A stretch of DNA of 64,000 nucleotides from Liolophura sinensis (GCF_032854445.1 NC_088306.1:14505386-14569385), one strand, 5' to 3'; counted from the first letter of the stretch, positions 21,165 through 32,860 are shown. The notes: a model not told the origin generated them from the letters alone. A program made the numbers and translations.

Positions 21165-23350
21165 AAAAAGAAAAAGGCAACAACGAACCAAATTATTCTT
21201 CCTTTGTAAGGGAGAAATTTTTGTCAAACCTCAGTTCACCGGAGGCAGACTCTCCTGACCATTTTACACCTGCTTACACCTGTAACCTAACTCCAGCTTA
21301 ACATCATTAAGTAAGAGGGAGTTAGTTAGACAAATCCAGTCGGCATGACGAAACAACTGATGTTGCGTTTGTCACCTAACCCCAAAACTTAAAGTCAGTG
21401 TCACACTTGATGACATTGCCTTAGGGTTGCATTTCATGACGGGAAATAAGAGCCAGCAGGAGGACGGAGTTCATTAGACGTCGTCAGCGTCTCAAAAGTT
21501 TGCCAAAGTGAAATGAAAAAAATTAATATGTAGCATTTGGTCATTCAAAGGAAATATACTCTATCGTGTGAGCGAAAGTAGTGATCAAAACAAATTATTA
21601 AATGAATGATTATTGCTTAGCGCCACATCGGCAATATTTCAACTATGTTCTGGCGAAAAACAAGTTATTAGTGAGGAAGACACTGTGGCAATTAAAACTT
21701 GATTTACTCAGTTTCATCGCCTTGAATCAACATTCTCTTTCTGTTGAATCTAAATAATAATGTGACCTGGATATTGTCTTCACTGACAATACAAAACAAA
21801 CCCGTTAGATGTCCATTCTTGTTGTCCAGTTGAACAAGACTTAGTGCTTCAGGTGTCGATTTTATGGATTACAAGGAAACACGTTAATTCCATAATATTT
21901 CCATCGTGTCCATGCAACATTTCAATGCCACTCTGTAATGCATAACATCTACACAATATTAGCATTAACCAATTCCTATAACATAAGCAATTCAGTGTTA
22001 TCATGTAGGAATATCAAAATGACTAAAAAAAAACTATATTTTTCGTCTTTTAAACAACACAGACCCGTTTCCGTTTACTGTCAGTATATACTGTCCAAAT
22101 ATACTTAACTGTAAGAATTTAAGTTCACCTTAGCGCATCAAACAATTTGAGGCTTGATGCCATCCAGATGTGTGCATCCGTATATCCGCCGTGCGCATAC
22201 AAAATTCAGTTTTTCTGTGAACATCTTGAGGCCATGGAAACTGATTTCTCCACATGTCTCCAGATTATTCATACTAGATTAGCAAGTTAGTTGATAATCC
22301 AACCATCTCTTTGCTATGTGCTAAAGATCAACTCCAGTCTAATATATCGGAGTACCAAAAAATCTACACTGACACCTATGTAGTGTGAGCATCATTCTAT
22401 GAAAATTATATACAGCAAATCTTTTAGAATGACAGACCCGTTACCTCTGTTCAGTGTCAAACTCACAGCAATTATTTGTGCTCTCCAGTTTCTGATGGAA
22501 CTACGGCCAATCCAGTCTTTTATTTTCACTGAGTTTGTATCTTCTTCACAGGTTTTCGTGAATATTTTTGTGGGTAAAATTGTCAACATTAATACTCGAA
22601 ATACTTTTCCATTGTAACACGCGTAGTTACCGTTGAGTCTCTGGATGCCAGCTAATATTGGTATACCTAGTTTACCATTGGCCGTTATAAACTTCCAATT
22701 GCCTGGCATTTAACCCTCTCTGCTCCCGTATCGTTCAAAGAGACAATTAGTTCAGTAAAACTCACAGATATCGGGGAAAATGAATGGAATTATTCCGACA
22801 AAAGCAGGGGTTTTCAAGAACGTAATGCATTTGTTCCTTATTATTATTACTGTTTGTAGTATACTCCTTCCAGCTTCTAACGCCAAAACGGTGATTCCCT
22901 AGTATGAAATCACACTTGCCAAGCAATGAAACCGTCCTGTAAGCCAATTGCATCTTGAGGTCTCGGTGTTTAGATATAATATGGTGATCTATTCGGTCCA
23001 CAGCTAAGTGTTGTGACGTCATATCACTCTTTTCATAAGAATTTCCCCTATTTCCCTACGGAACATTTCAAAACTAGGTATTTTACGGTAAAATCATTTC
23101 TGATTTACTATGTTTAAGATCATTCTAATAATCATTTTAATGAAATTTTAAGAACTGAAAATAATATGAAAAACCTTTGGAAAATATGGTCCCAAACACC
23201 CACCTTAGAACCTTTTGACGGAATTTCTCAGTAAGAAAAAAGTGTAAAAATAAATCTGTAAAAGTATTCCTGGAAACAGTTCTATGTTGCCTTTCATTTG
23301 AGACACACAGTGTATGTGACTGTATGTACACTTCAGGGATATTTTCTACG
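21165..23350. other. Spacer upstream of the GPCR exon
   Basis: No gene recognised. A 105-codon minus-strand frame (22,392-22,709) is open in both copies but has six amino-acid changes between them and no recognised domain. The duplicated region can be followed to 23,122; what lies right of that in copy B is outside the window. Confidence 0.4.
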
Positions 23351-23352
23351 AT

Positions 23353-23372
23353 TTCTTCTTTTTCTTTATAGA
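23353..23372 (+). promoter_or_regulatory. Predicted 3' splice acceptor before the GPCR exon
   Basis: A pyrimidine-rich run (TTCTTCTTTTTCTTTATAG) ends in AG at 23,370-23,371, 33 bases before the GPCR start codon. This suggests that the coding exon is preceded by an intron and a 5' non-coding exon. Confidence 0.5.
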
Positions 23373-23404
23373 CGTGCCATCGACCTGCAACGGAAAAAAC
23401 AGAT

Positions 23405-24526
23405 ATGGTGAACGCATCATTTGCTGATGAGATCTTTTCCAATGACTCCAACAACAACGCCTCCTGGTACCCAGACGAAATTACTCCAGCCCCACCGAAA
23501 TCGGCTGTCTTTGCGTTCCCTTTTACTCTTCGTTCGTCTATTATCTCTTGTGTGACCATTGCCATGGCATGTTCTTCCGTCTTTGTCAATTCTCTTCTCC
23601 TGTGGGCAATCAAAAGGGTCGACAACTCTGAGCTGAAGGCTAAACGGTTCATCATGAACTTGACCATAACAAATATGACCTTGCCAGTCATGTTTGCGTT
23701 AGATCCGTACTTCATATCCGCAATGGTATATATGAGCGGCAACATTGTTTCACCTGATATATGTCTACTTGGGATCTATGCCTCCATAGGCTCAGTTGTA
23801 ACATATTCGCAAGTCGCGTGCGTTCTTGGTCTCGCTGGTGATCGCATTTATGCCATAGCTAAACCCCTAATCTACAGCACCGTTGGATACACTAGATCAG
23901 TGAAGATATGTTTTCTGATTCTACCTTGGACCTGTGGCGTAACCGTATGGGCTATCTTTATGTTTCTGACTTGGTCAAGCTTACCACCGTCTGGAATTCC
24001 AGGGGTTCCCATGTTTTGTCTGCACCTTCTAAACTCGTATTTAGAAGCTGAAGGGTCCAAAACCTTCGATAGTATTATTGCTGCAGCAAACGTCTTTTCC
24101 TTTATTATTTACATCTCCATTTTTGGTATACTTAAATACAAAGAACGCTCTATTCAAAATCTGTCGATGACGACTGCTAAGAAAACTACTCTTTCCTTGG
24201 CCCGAACCTATTTTCTGGTCAACATCACAACGCTGGCTCTATATCTCCCTGGGCCCATTTTTAATATCCTTACCGAAAATGCTACGGGGGAGGCTCTTAC
24301 CGCTGATTCCGCTAACATAGCAAGCGCTTTGTTTGTATTATACCTGGGAAACACATGTTTGGACCCGTTAATCCTGATGAGTCGAATACCGTCCATTCGT
24401 AAACGTTTACCGATCAGGTACAAACCTAGTAAAGGCCAACATGAAAATAAAAAGGGCAATGAATCGGCACCAGCGACTGTCACACAAAAGACAGAGTTAA
24501 AAACTGACTCTACTTTAAGTGTATGA
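23405..24526 (+). CDS. Rhodopsin-type G-protein-coupled receptor, 373 aa, single coding exon
   Basis: A predicted seven-helix plasma-membrane receptor; the ligand is unknown. The N-terminus has three possible N-glycosylation sites (N3, N13, N18). Hydrophobic segments are at about 43-69, 81-107, 120-142, 166-190, 222-245, 264-288 and 302-325. Family marks are N62 in helix 1, C120 and C205 (helix 3 to loop 2 disulfide), GDRI at 145-148 in the DRY position, W175 in helix 4, P282 in helix 6 and NTCLDPLIL at 316-324 in the NPxxY position. Unusual points are N instead of D in helix 2 (TITNMTLP), I148 for Y, no proline in helix 5 and DPxxL for NPxxY. The tail is basic then Ser/Thr-rich. The ATG at 23,405 is the first after a predicted acceptor at 23,371. 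An orphan receptor or lineage-specific expansion is likely; no close family is recognised. Confidence 0.9.
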   Translation: MVNASFADEIFSNDSNNNASWYPDEITPAPPKSAVFAFPFTLRSSIISCVTIAMACSSVFVNSLLLWAIKRVDNSELKAKRFIMNLTITNMTLPVMFALDPYFISAMVYMSGNIVSPDICLLGIYASIGSVVTYSQVACVLGLAGDRIYAIAKPLIYSTVGYTRSVKICFLILPWTCGVTVWAIFMFLTWSSLPPSGIPGVPMFCLHLLNSYLEAEGSKTFDSIIAAANVFSFIIYISIFGILKYKERSIQNLSMTTAKKTTLSLARTYFLVNITTLALYLPGPIFNILTENATGEALTADSANIASALFVLYLGNTCLDPLILMSRIPSIRKRLPIRYKPSKGQHENKKGNESAPATVTQKTELKTDSTLSV

Positions 24527-24529
24527 ATC

Positions 24530-25370
24530 ACAATTTTGAAATCATTTACCATATTTTCAGATTCCTCCCTAGAATCCTTAATTTGTTACATGGATTGACC
24601 AAAATACCACTAAGGTATACTGATTACAGTTCCGACCACATCAAAACAGAAAGTTATCATATTTTTTACCGCGTATCTATCGGCTGTCTCTTGAATTGTT
24701 ACTGCGTTTTTTGCCCATCCCCGTTAGCTTAATCACCGGGGCTGTTTACAAGGGTAAACAACATAGTCAACATAGTCCCTGGGAGAACATCTTGTAAGCC
24801 AAACACCATCGCTACCTCAGGTCTATTGCCGAACTGTCGCCGAACTATCGCCAGTAAATTAACGGCCTTCCGCACCAATTTAATTGTCTTAAATGTATAT
24901 GGAATGCGTGTCAAGCTCGTAACTCTTCCAAATGTGGAAATATCCGGGCCATCTTTATTGTCTCTACTCTAAACAACCGCGTGAGCACATATGCAAACAT
25001 TACATGATGTTGTAAATCTATGTTTAAATTTCAGTGTCTAAGTTGGGTGTCTAATCTCACCAGAATCACTACGGCGTCCGTTTCGTATTATTGTACACCT
25101 AAGACAACCGTTCCCACGAAATCTCCATGAATTGTATTGTACCTTACATATATGTCATAGGCTGTTTTTGTGCAGTACGTGTAAATGTACACTAGTAAAT
25201 TATATTATTTATAGATGAATACATTGAGCATATAAATTATCAAAATACACTTTTGCTAAATTTGAGCTAATGTAGATTGTGTGTCTTTGTATTCGTTCAG
25301 TGTTGCAAAATATGTGTTATTGTATAAAAGAAAATGTTATTCATTTGTAGATATTGTGTTATATTTGCCA
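24530..25370. other. Region downstream of the GPCR stop
   Basis: Probably holds the 3' untranslated region; its end cannot be placed. No other gene recognised. Confidence 0.4.
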
Positions 25371-25374
25371 CTTT

Positions 25375-25475
25375 GTAAGCATTTACATGAATAGTGAGAA
25401 AAGAACTCTATCACACCGTCATCTCTACTCCGGTTTTAATGTCTGTGCTGTAAGTTTTTTATATTATAGTCCTGG
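25375..25475 (+). repeat. F1 dispersed repeat, diverged partial copy
   Basis: Shares GCATTTACATGAATAGT, ATCACACCGTCATCTCTACT and CCGGTTTTAATGTCTGTGCT with the F1 3' half, with the middle missing. Confidence 0.5.
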
Positions 25476-25619
25476 GCAAACCAAGATTCTGCTGGTTTCT
25501 TTGCATTTAATGTTATTCTATGTAAAATATGATGACAACAGAGTAGTTTGAGTAATTCTTGATAAGTGAAGGAAATTGTAAGTCACTGCATTTTTTTTTA
25601 CCTTATTGTGTTTAAGGCA

Positions 25620-25740
25620 TGGTGACTGAGGTAAACTGACAAGAGGCCGTAATTCGCCGGTTACTTGTGGCCATTTTTCAACTATTGTATCACAATGTGG
25701 TCGCTCCTCTGGTTTCTACTCTCTATACCATAAGTATCTC
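25620..25740 (+). repeat. F1 dispersed repeat, partial copy
   Basis: Shares GGTAAACTGACAAGAGGCCG, TTCGCCGGTTACTTGTGGCC, GTCGCTCCTCTGGTTT and ACTCTCTATACC with the F1 core. Confidence 0.75.
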
Positions 25741-25744
25741 AGAT

Positions 25745-27125
25745 TGTATACCTAATACGGTATGGATCTGTCGTCTGGTAGCATTTATCGCTTGGCAGCA
25801 TTTCATCCAATCTCACAAGTGATTGATTCAAAATCTAATGGTTCAAGGATTCTCCCTCAAACGCCATCACTCTTCACTTTCTAAAATTCTGCAATGTGTA
25901 TAACATGCTTGTTGGCAATTATGGGCAGACCGTTCAAGACCTTAATTATTCGTCCAAGCCGAAAGCTGAAAGCCTCTTGTTTTTGCTCGGACACTTGATA
26001 CATTTATTTTGACAGTGCTTTTAGTCGTTTTTTCTAGAAAACTACAAATTTCAGAATGTCGAGATTTGGCAGAAAAATTCTCGGGGATGTTATCTTGTAC
26101 GGTTTTAACGTTCGTTGTTCTAGGTCACTCAGTTTGGCGCTCATGATTTTGAACAAAGGCTATAACTTTAAAATGGACGGAATCTTCTGGAATTTAATAT
26201 AGAAGTACGGCGATATTAGTTACACAAAATTAGGGCGATATTAGTTACATAAAAATTAAAATCCGCAATTCTAGTTTGCAATTGCTCATTATAAAAAAAA
26301 ATCTGATTTTTTTTTGTTCTAGACAAGACATTTAGTTCAAAATAATAAAATGAATAATTTCCAAGGCGAATAAACATACTATAAGTATATCTCAGCCGCA
26401 CTTTGATTGCAACCGTTCATAAAACCATCATATTGAGGCAAACACGTGAAAGCTTATATAGCCTCTAGACAAATGCTATTGTTCATAATACTGTTGTTTT
26501 TTCTTATTTTTTTATATATTCTAGAGCCTCATGAATATCTCGATAAAACGACTGAACAAAAATTCACACATTACTGTCCCCATGTCCCCAAAAGTTTGGA
26601 TCTATGGAAACCGTTTTCTGAAGGCAAAAAAGAGCATTTTGAGATACATTTTATTGTTAAAAATTGACAGAATATGGTGTCACGCGATAATTTACACAAC
26701 ACAAGAGGAATCTGCAGTTCAGACTTAATTTTCCCGGAAATCAGAAAAGCCAATGAACAGGGCAGTTCACCCTGCAACGTCTTCAGGAGTTGTCTGTCTT
26801 GAATAGCTTCTGCTGGTTTTTGCCCACCCTTTATAAAACACAACGCTGCGTAATCACACTTCCGCAACTAGATATGGATCATAGAGAAACTTAAGTACAT
26901 TGTATAGGCCTACTTGCACGCCAAGCCATCATAGAGTTACCACTTATCCCGGTTATTGTACCGATTGTCTAGAGCTGAGATGTGTGGCATTTTAGAAAGC
27001 TAAACTTTCATATTACAAATTTTATTCTCGCATTCGATCATTACGCCTGTGTTGTCTTACATGTATTACATCGGTTCGATGTATGGTTTATTCTCGGATA
27101 GTCTTTGTCTCTTGTCCATAAACCT
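25745..27125. other. Spacer, nothing recognised
   Basis: No gene recognised; the longest frames (26,446-26,667 plus, 26,571-26,867 minus) overlap each other and show no domain. A short imperfect doublet of GCGATATTAGTTACA lies at 26,210-26,250. Confidence 0.4.
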
Positions 27126-27129
27126 GAAC

Positions 27130-27192
27130 GCCGACATAAAAGTGAAGAAGTATTGAGTGCGATTTTAAACACCAGTCAACCAATCAATAAAT
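27130..27192 (+). mobile_element. Decayed SINE tail
   Basis: AAAAGTGAAGAAGTATTGAG, GCGATTTTAAACACCAGTCA and CAATCAATAAAT match the SINE tail with substitutions; the head is not visible. Confidence 0.45.
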
Positions 27193-27339
27193 CCAAATCC
27201 GTCTGAATAGTGCAAGTGGACGCGAGAGAGTAGACAACTCCAGTATTCTTATGTGTAGCCGTCTTGGCTGTACATTATTGTAGAGCTAAGGGAAATAACT
27301 CTTAGGCTCTATACAAGCGGTAATTCCATTTGCTTTCCG

Positions 27340-27585
27340 CACTCTAGTAGTTAGCGTGCTAGAGTAGTATAATAGCCAAGGAGTATTATCTCACTAAGAA
27401 GTGGCTGTGAGTTCAAGTCCAACTCACTCCCCAGTCTTGCTGACTTCCTACCCAGTCGCATGTGAGACGTTCTCTCAGCAACCTGCGGATGGTTGTGAGT
27501 TTCCTCTGAACACTGCCCAGTTTTGGTATATGTGAAATATTCTTGAGTACGGCGTAAAACACCAATTAAGTAAATAAATAAATAC
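27340..27585 (+). mobile_element. Diverged SINE, nearly full length
   Basis: Head decayed (GTTAGCGTGCTAGAGTAG), B-box-like GAGTTCAAGTCC, body AACCTGCGGATGGTTGTGAG and tail ATATTCTTGAGTACGGCGTA with an AAAT-repeat end. Part of the body (the CCCACCATAATGCTGG stretch) is missing. Confidence 0.8.
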
Positions 27586-27589
27586 AATA

Positions 27590-28560
27590 CATATGCTTAC
27601 ATCTATGGCAGCAACTAATATGTGATGGGTAGACTGGGTGAGAGTAGCCGCTAGTCCATCGTTTCCAATTATACAGTTATATAAACAGCTCATTTAATCT
27701 AATGTCGTTTAATCCTATACTGACATGACTCATTCGCATTACCAAGTAACCAGCAGTCAGTCCTGTTAAGAAACAGCAAAGACATTCCAATCATAACATG
27801 GAGTTATATTCAAATGTAAAATTCTGGTACAAATGTAAATGGACAAGAGACATTTACAGTCAAAAAAAACCCCTAAAACATCGCCAATGAAAAATATGGA
27901 AACAAAGTGTTTATTTGATGGATAACCGTAAGTAAGGTGGCCTTTATAACCAGAATTTCAACAAAACCAACAACAACATGTGTACATATTATCTCACTGA
28001 ATTTTGGGCGACTTGTCTTCAGGCGTTTTCTGCTCTTTAACGTAAACAAGGTGAGGGGTGAAACCACATACGCCAGTCAGAATTCATCAGTGAGTAGACC
28101 ACCTCCAGCCTTGGACAAAACATTTGTCTCTCTCCATCCAGTGAATGACAATAACTAACCCATGTATCAATGGAAACAATGCATCTAAAATCACCCAAAC
28201 GGCCCTACTAACAATGGGGAACATGGCTCATGACGCCATAACGCCATCCAGATGTTATCTAAATAGGCATAAAAGTGATATTTAATGGGCAATGAGTGAT
28301 GGACTTTATCCCTGAGTTATTTTCCCTTAGACAACTTCCAGATGGCGCTATACCTTGGTCTTGGGTCATCACTGAGTACTGTATCCATTTGCTAGTAGAG
28401 CCGTATATGTGGTTTTAGAGGGAATCCTTCTCATGCCTTATACCACTTGAAACTCTTTCTGCGGAGGAATTCTGTGCATATCATTTGGAAAACGTGTTCA
28501 GTTCCTTCCATAGGACGATAGCATTCTCTGGGCACTCCGATTTCCTCCACGAACGAAACT
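27590..28560. other. Spacer, nothing recognised
   Basis: No gene, RNA or repeat recognised; only short overlapping frames. Confidence 0.4.
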
Positions 28561-28564
28561 GATC

Positions 28565-28690
28565 ACCTGGAAATCTAGACTTCAAAACATACAATCGTAT
28601 GCCAGCTGTCATCCAAAATGGACCTTCCAGATCAATCACAAGGTCAATGGCCAAAACAAAGTTCAACACAAACCACCAAAAACATGAGGA
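28565..28690 (+). repeat. F2 dispersed repeat, diverged 5' part
   Basis: Shares AATCGTATGCCAGCTGTCAT, GGACCTTCCAGATCAATCAC, AAGGTCAATGGCCAAAAC and ACAAACCACCAAAAAC with F2. Confidence 0.55.
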
Positions 28691-28694
28691 AGAA

Positions 28695-30035
28695 ATTAAG
28701 ACAGATTCGTGCAAAGATGACCAGTGAAAAGGATTCAGCGATACTAAAAGACACAATGAATGTTCTCTGCGAATAAATGAAATTAATTTTTTAGTGTCCA
28801 GATCATAAATTCGCCATTAAGCACCAATTAATAAATTAATCAAACTACTAGTATGTCAGTTTCTTTATATTTGGTGATTGAAACATGGGAAAAGTTTTTC
28901 ATGGCAATTCAATATGTCGGTAAAATTTAAAAGAAATGTCAGCAAATAACTTCACTTTAGTTATTTCAGACGAGCAGCGCAAACAGACCTAAACGGCTAT
29001 ATCCACTTGTTTCTGACGTTCTTGGTAACTAAATATTTGATCTTAAAATCTTACATTGTTACGGCAGTCGTACCTTACTCTCATACAATCTACATGTATA
29101 TGGCAAAAAGGCGTGACTTTGCAGCAGAATCAAGTGCGTTCTGGGGTAATGGGAAAAAAATCATAACATGGAGGCTTTACCAATTTTAAAGGATACTTGA
29201 AACGCTTTGGTTTTATTTCTTAATGTGCAGATGATCATGTGTAATACCGTATAACAGTACAAACAAATTTTTCCCGTTCATTTTGGTGAGGTAAAAATGG
29301 CTTCGAAGTACAGTTTTCGTAATGCCATGACGGTCACTCCGGAAATTAAGTAGCTCGCGGTGGTGACGTCAACGATGATCCCTGTTTAAAAAGATCTGTG
29401 GAGGACAAACCGAACGGATGTGTGCGGGGCTGTAGGAAACAGACCAAATGGGGCGCGGAGGGGGCTCTAATCTGGCCCGAGAAGCCATGCATTTATTTGT
29501 GTACTTTGCCCACACCGTAGCGACACGGTTTACAAGGCTCGGGGCATTTTGGGGGTGTTAACCGAGTTCGGGGCAAGATTAAGGGTGACCTGATTTCTGA
29601 AAAAAAAATCCGACCGTCGACGGAAAATATGTATAATATATAGGGGTAGTTATTGGGTATAGATAATAAACGACTTTTTTAACAAAAATTGCGGAGCATA
29701 ATTTTCTTCATTTGGCATAGAAACATCATGTTTGTTTGTTCCTTTTCATGTATCCTTTAACGATGTACTCGATTTTTACTTATCTGAACTGTGATATCTC
29801 AGTTATATTACAATACAACGATAACAAAGTACGCCTTTCATACTCGGAGTCCGATTATCTTTCGCTATAAATATATATATATATCCATATGTCCTTCCGT
29901 AATATCATACACTAGGGAGCTGTTGTTATAATTTTAATCAGTGTACAAATCAGCCTCTAAGGTTTCAAGTATGTATAGACATGTATGTAGTTCCGCTTTA
30001 ATTTGAATTGTTCATATATCCAACGTGGCAATTTC
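28695..30035. other. Spacer, nothing recognised
   Basis: No gene recognised. The stretch 29,380-29,580 is more GC-rich than its surroundings but has no recognisable product. A short (AT)n run lies at 29,868-29,882. Confidence 0.4.
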
Positions 30036-30200
30036 ATTTAGCCCGGTTTTCTCCTACCATAATGCTCGTCTCCGTAATGCAGGAGGCATACACTGTCTTA
30101 TATGAACAGATTTATAAGATACTAGCCATCTTCATTTACAAGAGAAATATATTTCTTTTAGGGGTTATTCAACTGTTAATTACCATTATCTAGTCTCACA

Positions 30201-30652
30201 ACTGCTTTATGCTGTGCTGCCTATAATCAGAAGACATTTTCAGTTGATTTATCCTCCTTGGAGCATGGTTGACATTATAGGGGTGACAGCTTGTGTGTTA
30301 GAAGTAACTGCTTTATCCTGTGCTGCCTACAGTCAGCAGACATTTTCAGTTGATTTATCCTCCTTGGAGCACGGTTGACATTATAGGGGTGACAGCTTGT
30401 GTGTTAGAAGTAACATCTTTATGCTGTGCTGCCTACAGTCAGCACACATTTTCAGTTGATTTACCGTCCTTGGCGCACGGTTGACATTATAGGGGTGACA
30501 GCTTGTGTGTTAGAAGTAACAGCTTTATGCTATGCTGCCTACAGTCAGCAGACATTTTCAGTTGATTTATCCTCCTTGGAGCAGGGCTGACATTATAGGG
30601 GTGACAGATTGTGTGTTAGAAGTAACTGCCTACAGTCGGCACACATTTTCCG
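30201..30652 (+). repeat. 106-bp tandem repeat, about 4 units
   Basis: Units start at 30,201, 30,307, 30,413 and 30,519 with a partial fifth from about 30,625. Each contains CTTTATGCTGTGCTGCCTAC, CATTTTCAGTTGATTTA and GACATTATAGGGGTGACAGC. Units differ by a few substitutions. Confidence 0.95.
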
Positions 30653-30732
30653 CCAGCTTTTCCCTGGTACACATTAAACCTCGTGATTTCAAAATCAGAC
30701 AAAGCAGCATGATCTTTCACAGTGGTCACAGT

Positions 30733-30806
30733 GGTAGGGTGCGTCAAGATTCGAATCCACGGCCAAAGTGGTACGATGCGTCAAGATTCGAACCCGCGGC
30801 CTAATT
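30733..30806 (-). repeat. 37-bp doublet with tRNA B-box-like sequence
   Basis: Two units, 30,733-30,769 and 30,770-30,806. On the minus strand each reads GGCC-CG(T/G)GGxTTCGAATCTTGACGC, similar to a pol III B box (GGTTCGANTCC). No full tRNA can be folded, so it is probably a fragment of a tRNA-derived repeat. Confidence 0.45.
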
Positions 30807-30809
30807 GGT

Positions 30810-31880
30810 AGGATAATTGGTGGGTAAGAGACCACAAGAATATGAGCACTAATGAAGTTATCCAAAAATAGATTTTCAGACTGATAACTCCTTTATGTAT
30901 ACGGCGGCTTCATGTAGGTACATGAGAATCGATACATTTGAAGTATCTAGATAAAGGTTGCTAGATCGTTGTTTATGAGAACTCGCCTTGATGGCGGTTA
31001 ATGAGGATTCACTTAACAGGTTTGGAGAGAGTCAAAGCAGGTGCAAGACATTTGTTTATCATCGTCCAGGGTTTTTGTTTTTTATCTTTGTTATTCTCGG
31101 TGGCCAACATACCCGGCGTATGTAACCGAACATACCACGAAAACAAAGCATCCTTAAAGAAACCAGCAATCAAAGGTTGATGTCAGATATATGGACTCTT
31201 GATCTTCTCTGTTTTATTGGTAAACATCTTCAGATCTATTTTTGCTTTATCTTTCTCTTCATAAAGAGGAAATCGTTTTTACTGCGGTAAGACTTGAACT
31301 GAAGGGATGTGACAGAAAATAATTAGAAACATCACAGGTAAAAATACTGATCTTGACTTTTACTGAGTTTACATCAGTGTTTGGTTCCGGTCTTCAGTAT
31401 GAGGCGAGTACACATTAATGAAACGTTATGTATATAATATGGTTGTAGAAGTACACTGAAAAAACAAATGTTTAACATTTAAACACCTCTTCGCAACAGA
31501 TAATAAACATGCTTAATCTTTTATTGTAACCTTCTTACTACTTAAACACTTAAACATGTTTAAGCTGATCCTATGTTAACGAAGTTCTTTTGTAAAACGT
31601 CATTAATGCTATGTTTTCCATATTGCACATGTACTATAAATCTTCCCATTCTAAAACACAGATTATCCTCTACATTGGTATCCTTTACATCTTAAACCTG
31701 AAATACATTCAACATTACAAATGATGCAATGAACAGTGACTTTACTGTAGTTGCATTTTGAGCTTTGAAGAAATGTTAATAACAGAACTCTGATAATATG
31801 TTTGTTATGCTGGCTTATTGTTTTTGATTTTTGATTCTCTACTTCGTCATGTAATATTGTAATACAATAATCAACGGTCC
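30810..31880. other. Spacer, nothing recognised
   Basis: AT-rich sequence without recognisable gene, RNA or repeat. Confidence 0.4.
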
Positions 31881-31884
31881 CTAT

Positions 31885-32290
31885 GAGTTGCTTTTGTTAT
31901 TCTGGTGATATATGCTGCAGCAAGTTGAGTTTATCCAGGTATAGAATACCTTCCGCAAGATGTCTGTGAGTAATGGCAAGTCGATCTCCGGGTGGAATGC
32001 TTTCTCTCATCCTGGTGTCCTGCTTCCGGATCTTATCCCCCCCCCCTTCTCCTCACAACGTTCAGCAGGTTCTCAAACGCACCATGGTTCATCCTCAGGA
32101 AAATTTTGAGTGCTGACGGATCTCTTTTAAGGCAAGAATATGCTCAAGTTTGGATCGTTTGGCAATCCACTCCCTCGTCCATTTTTGCTTTCGTTTTCTT
32201 CTTGAGAAAACAAGGGTAGCCGCTGTTGCCGGCAGGAGGGCGAGCTGAATTTCGTCATTGCTGCAGTCAGTATCACTTGACGCCATTTTC
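31885..32290 (-). pseudogene. PIF/Harbinger-type transposase N-terminal fragment
   Basis: Read on the minus strand from 32,286: a Ser/Asp-rich start, RRKRKQKWTREWIAKR, then after frameshifts FLRMNHGAFENLLNVV, KQDTRMRESIPPGDRLAITH and HLAEGILYLDKLNLL. The order and wording resemble the N-terminal part of HARBI1-like nucleases (K.R.W.R.WL.RR, FLRM....FE.LL..V, I.KQDT.MR..I....RLA.TLR.LATG). At least two frame changes and a stop at about 32,095 break it, and the DDE nuclease domain is not seen downstream. A C run at 32,038-32,048 lies at one of the breaks. It is a decayed element, not a host gene. Confidence 0.6.
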
Positions 32291-32424
32291 TCCGCGTTCT
32301 GCAGATCCGCAAGACAACCAAAGAAATGAGTCGACTAATCGGAAGTTATATCGTTATGTCTAAGCTAAACAAATCGAAAGGTAATAGGATGGTTTCCGTC
32401 AAACTAAATCGGACCAAAAATCGG

Positions 32425-32468
32425 ACGTAAAAATCGAAAGCAAAATCGTTGTGTGTGAGCCCGCCTTT
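32425..32468 (-). repeat. Possible terminal sequence of the Harbinger-like element
   Basis: On the minus strand: GGCGGGCTCACACACAACGA followed by TTTTGCTTTCGATTTTTACG. The same words occur at both ends of the short element at 34,934-35,014. This sits just upstream of the transposase fragment, as a 5' terminus would. Confidence 0.45.
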
Positions 32469-32474
32469 ACATGC

Positions 32475-32860
32475 GACCCTCGGCAACCTAACAGGCTATG
32501 CCTGTGAAATGAATGTTTGGCTGAAAATAATGGAGAATAAAGTAGAGAAAATGGAAGAATGTGTAGAGTAAAGCAGTATGACAGAATAATACAAAAGCAT
32601 GACCAGGGTCTTTCGGACTTGAGAAATTATAAGATAAAGACACATTAAGTAACAGAGACACTTGATAAGCTGAAAAAAACAAAATACAGATACTGAAGTG
32701 CAACTAACATATCTGACGTATCAAAGTATGCGTTAAAACTTTTTGTTCATGGGCTTAGCAGAGAAAGAAAGTCGATATAGAAGAGAGCCAGGATAAAGGT
32801 AATGACTCTTTTATTGATGTAGTAAGCACCAAGTCAATTCTTACTGCCTTAAAAAACAGA
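32475..32860. other. Spacer, nothing recognised
   Basis: Only short frames; no recognisable gene or repeat. Confidence 0.4.

Larger units (their letters stand above)
1..23122. repeat. Copy A of a large direct duplication
   Basis: This block aligns colinearly and in the same orientation with 41,751-64,000. The offset is 41,750 at the left end. It falls to about 41,480 after a SINE present only here, rises to about 42,297 after an insertion present only in copy B, and falls to about 40,880 after the Tc1 element present only here. Substitutions are about 1% in stretches compared by eye. The match begins at the first base of the window, so the true left boundary is not visible. Confidence 0.97.

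Noticed and set aside
22392-22709. 105-codon minus-strand frame open in both copies (63,270-63,587 in B); some resemblance to DM9-type repeats considered
   Set aside because: Six amino-acid changes between copies that are otherwise about 99% identical, and the pattern match is too weak to name.
23137-23745. 202-codon minus-strand frame
   Set aside because: Mostly antisense to the GPCR coding exon, no domain, while the GPCR frame is well supported.
30037-30075. SINE body fragment (AGCCCGGTTTTCTCCTACCA)
   Set aside because: Only about 35 bp match; could be chance or a very old remnant.
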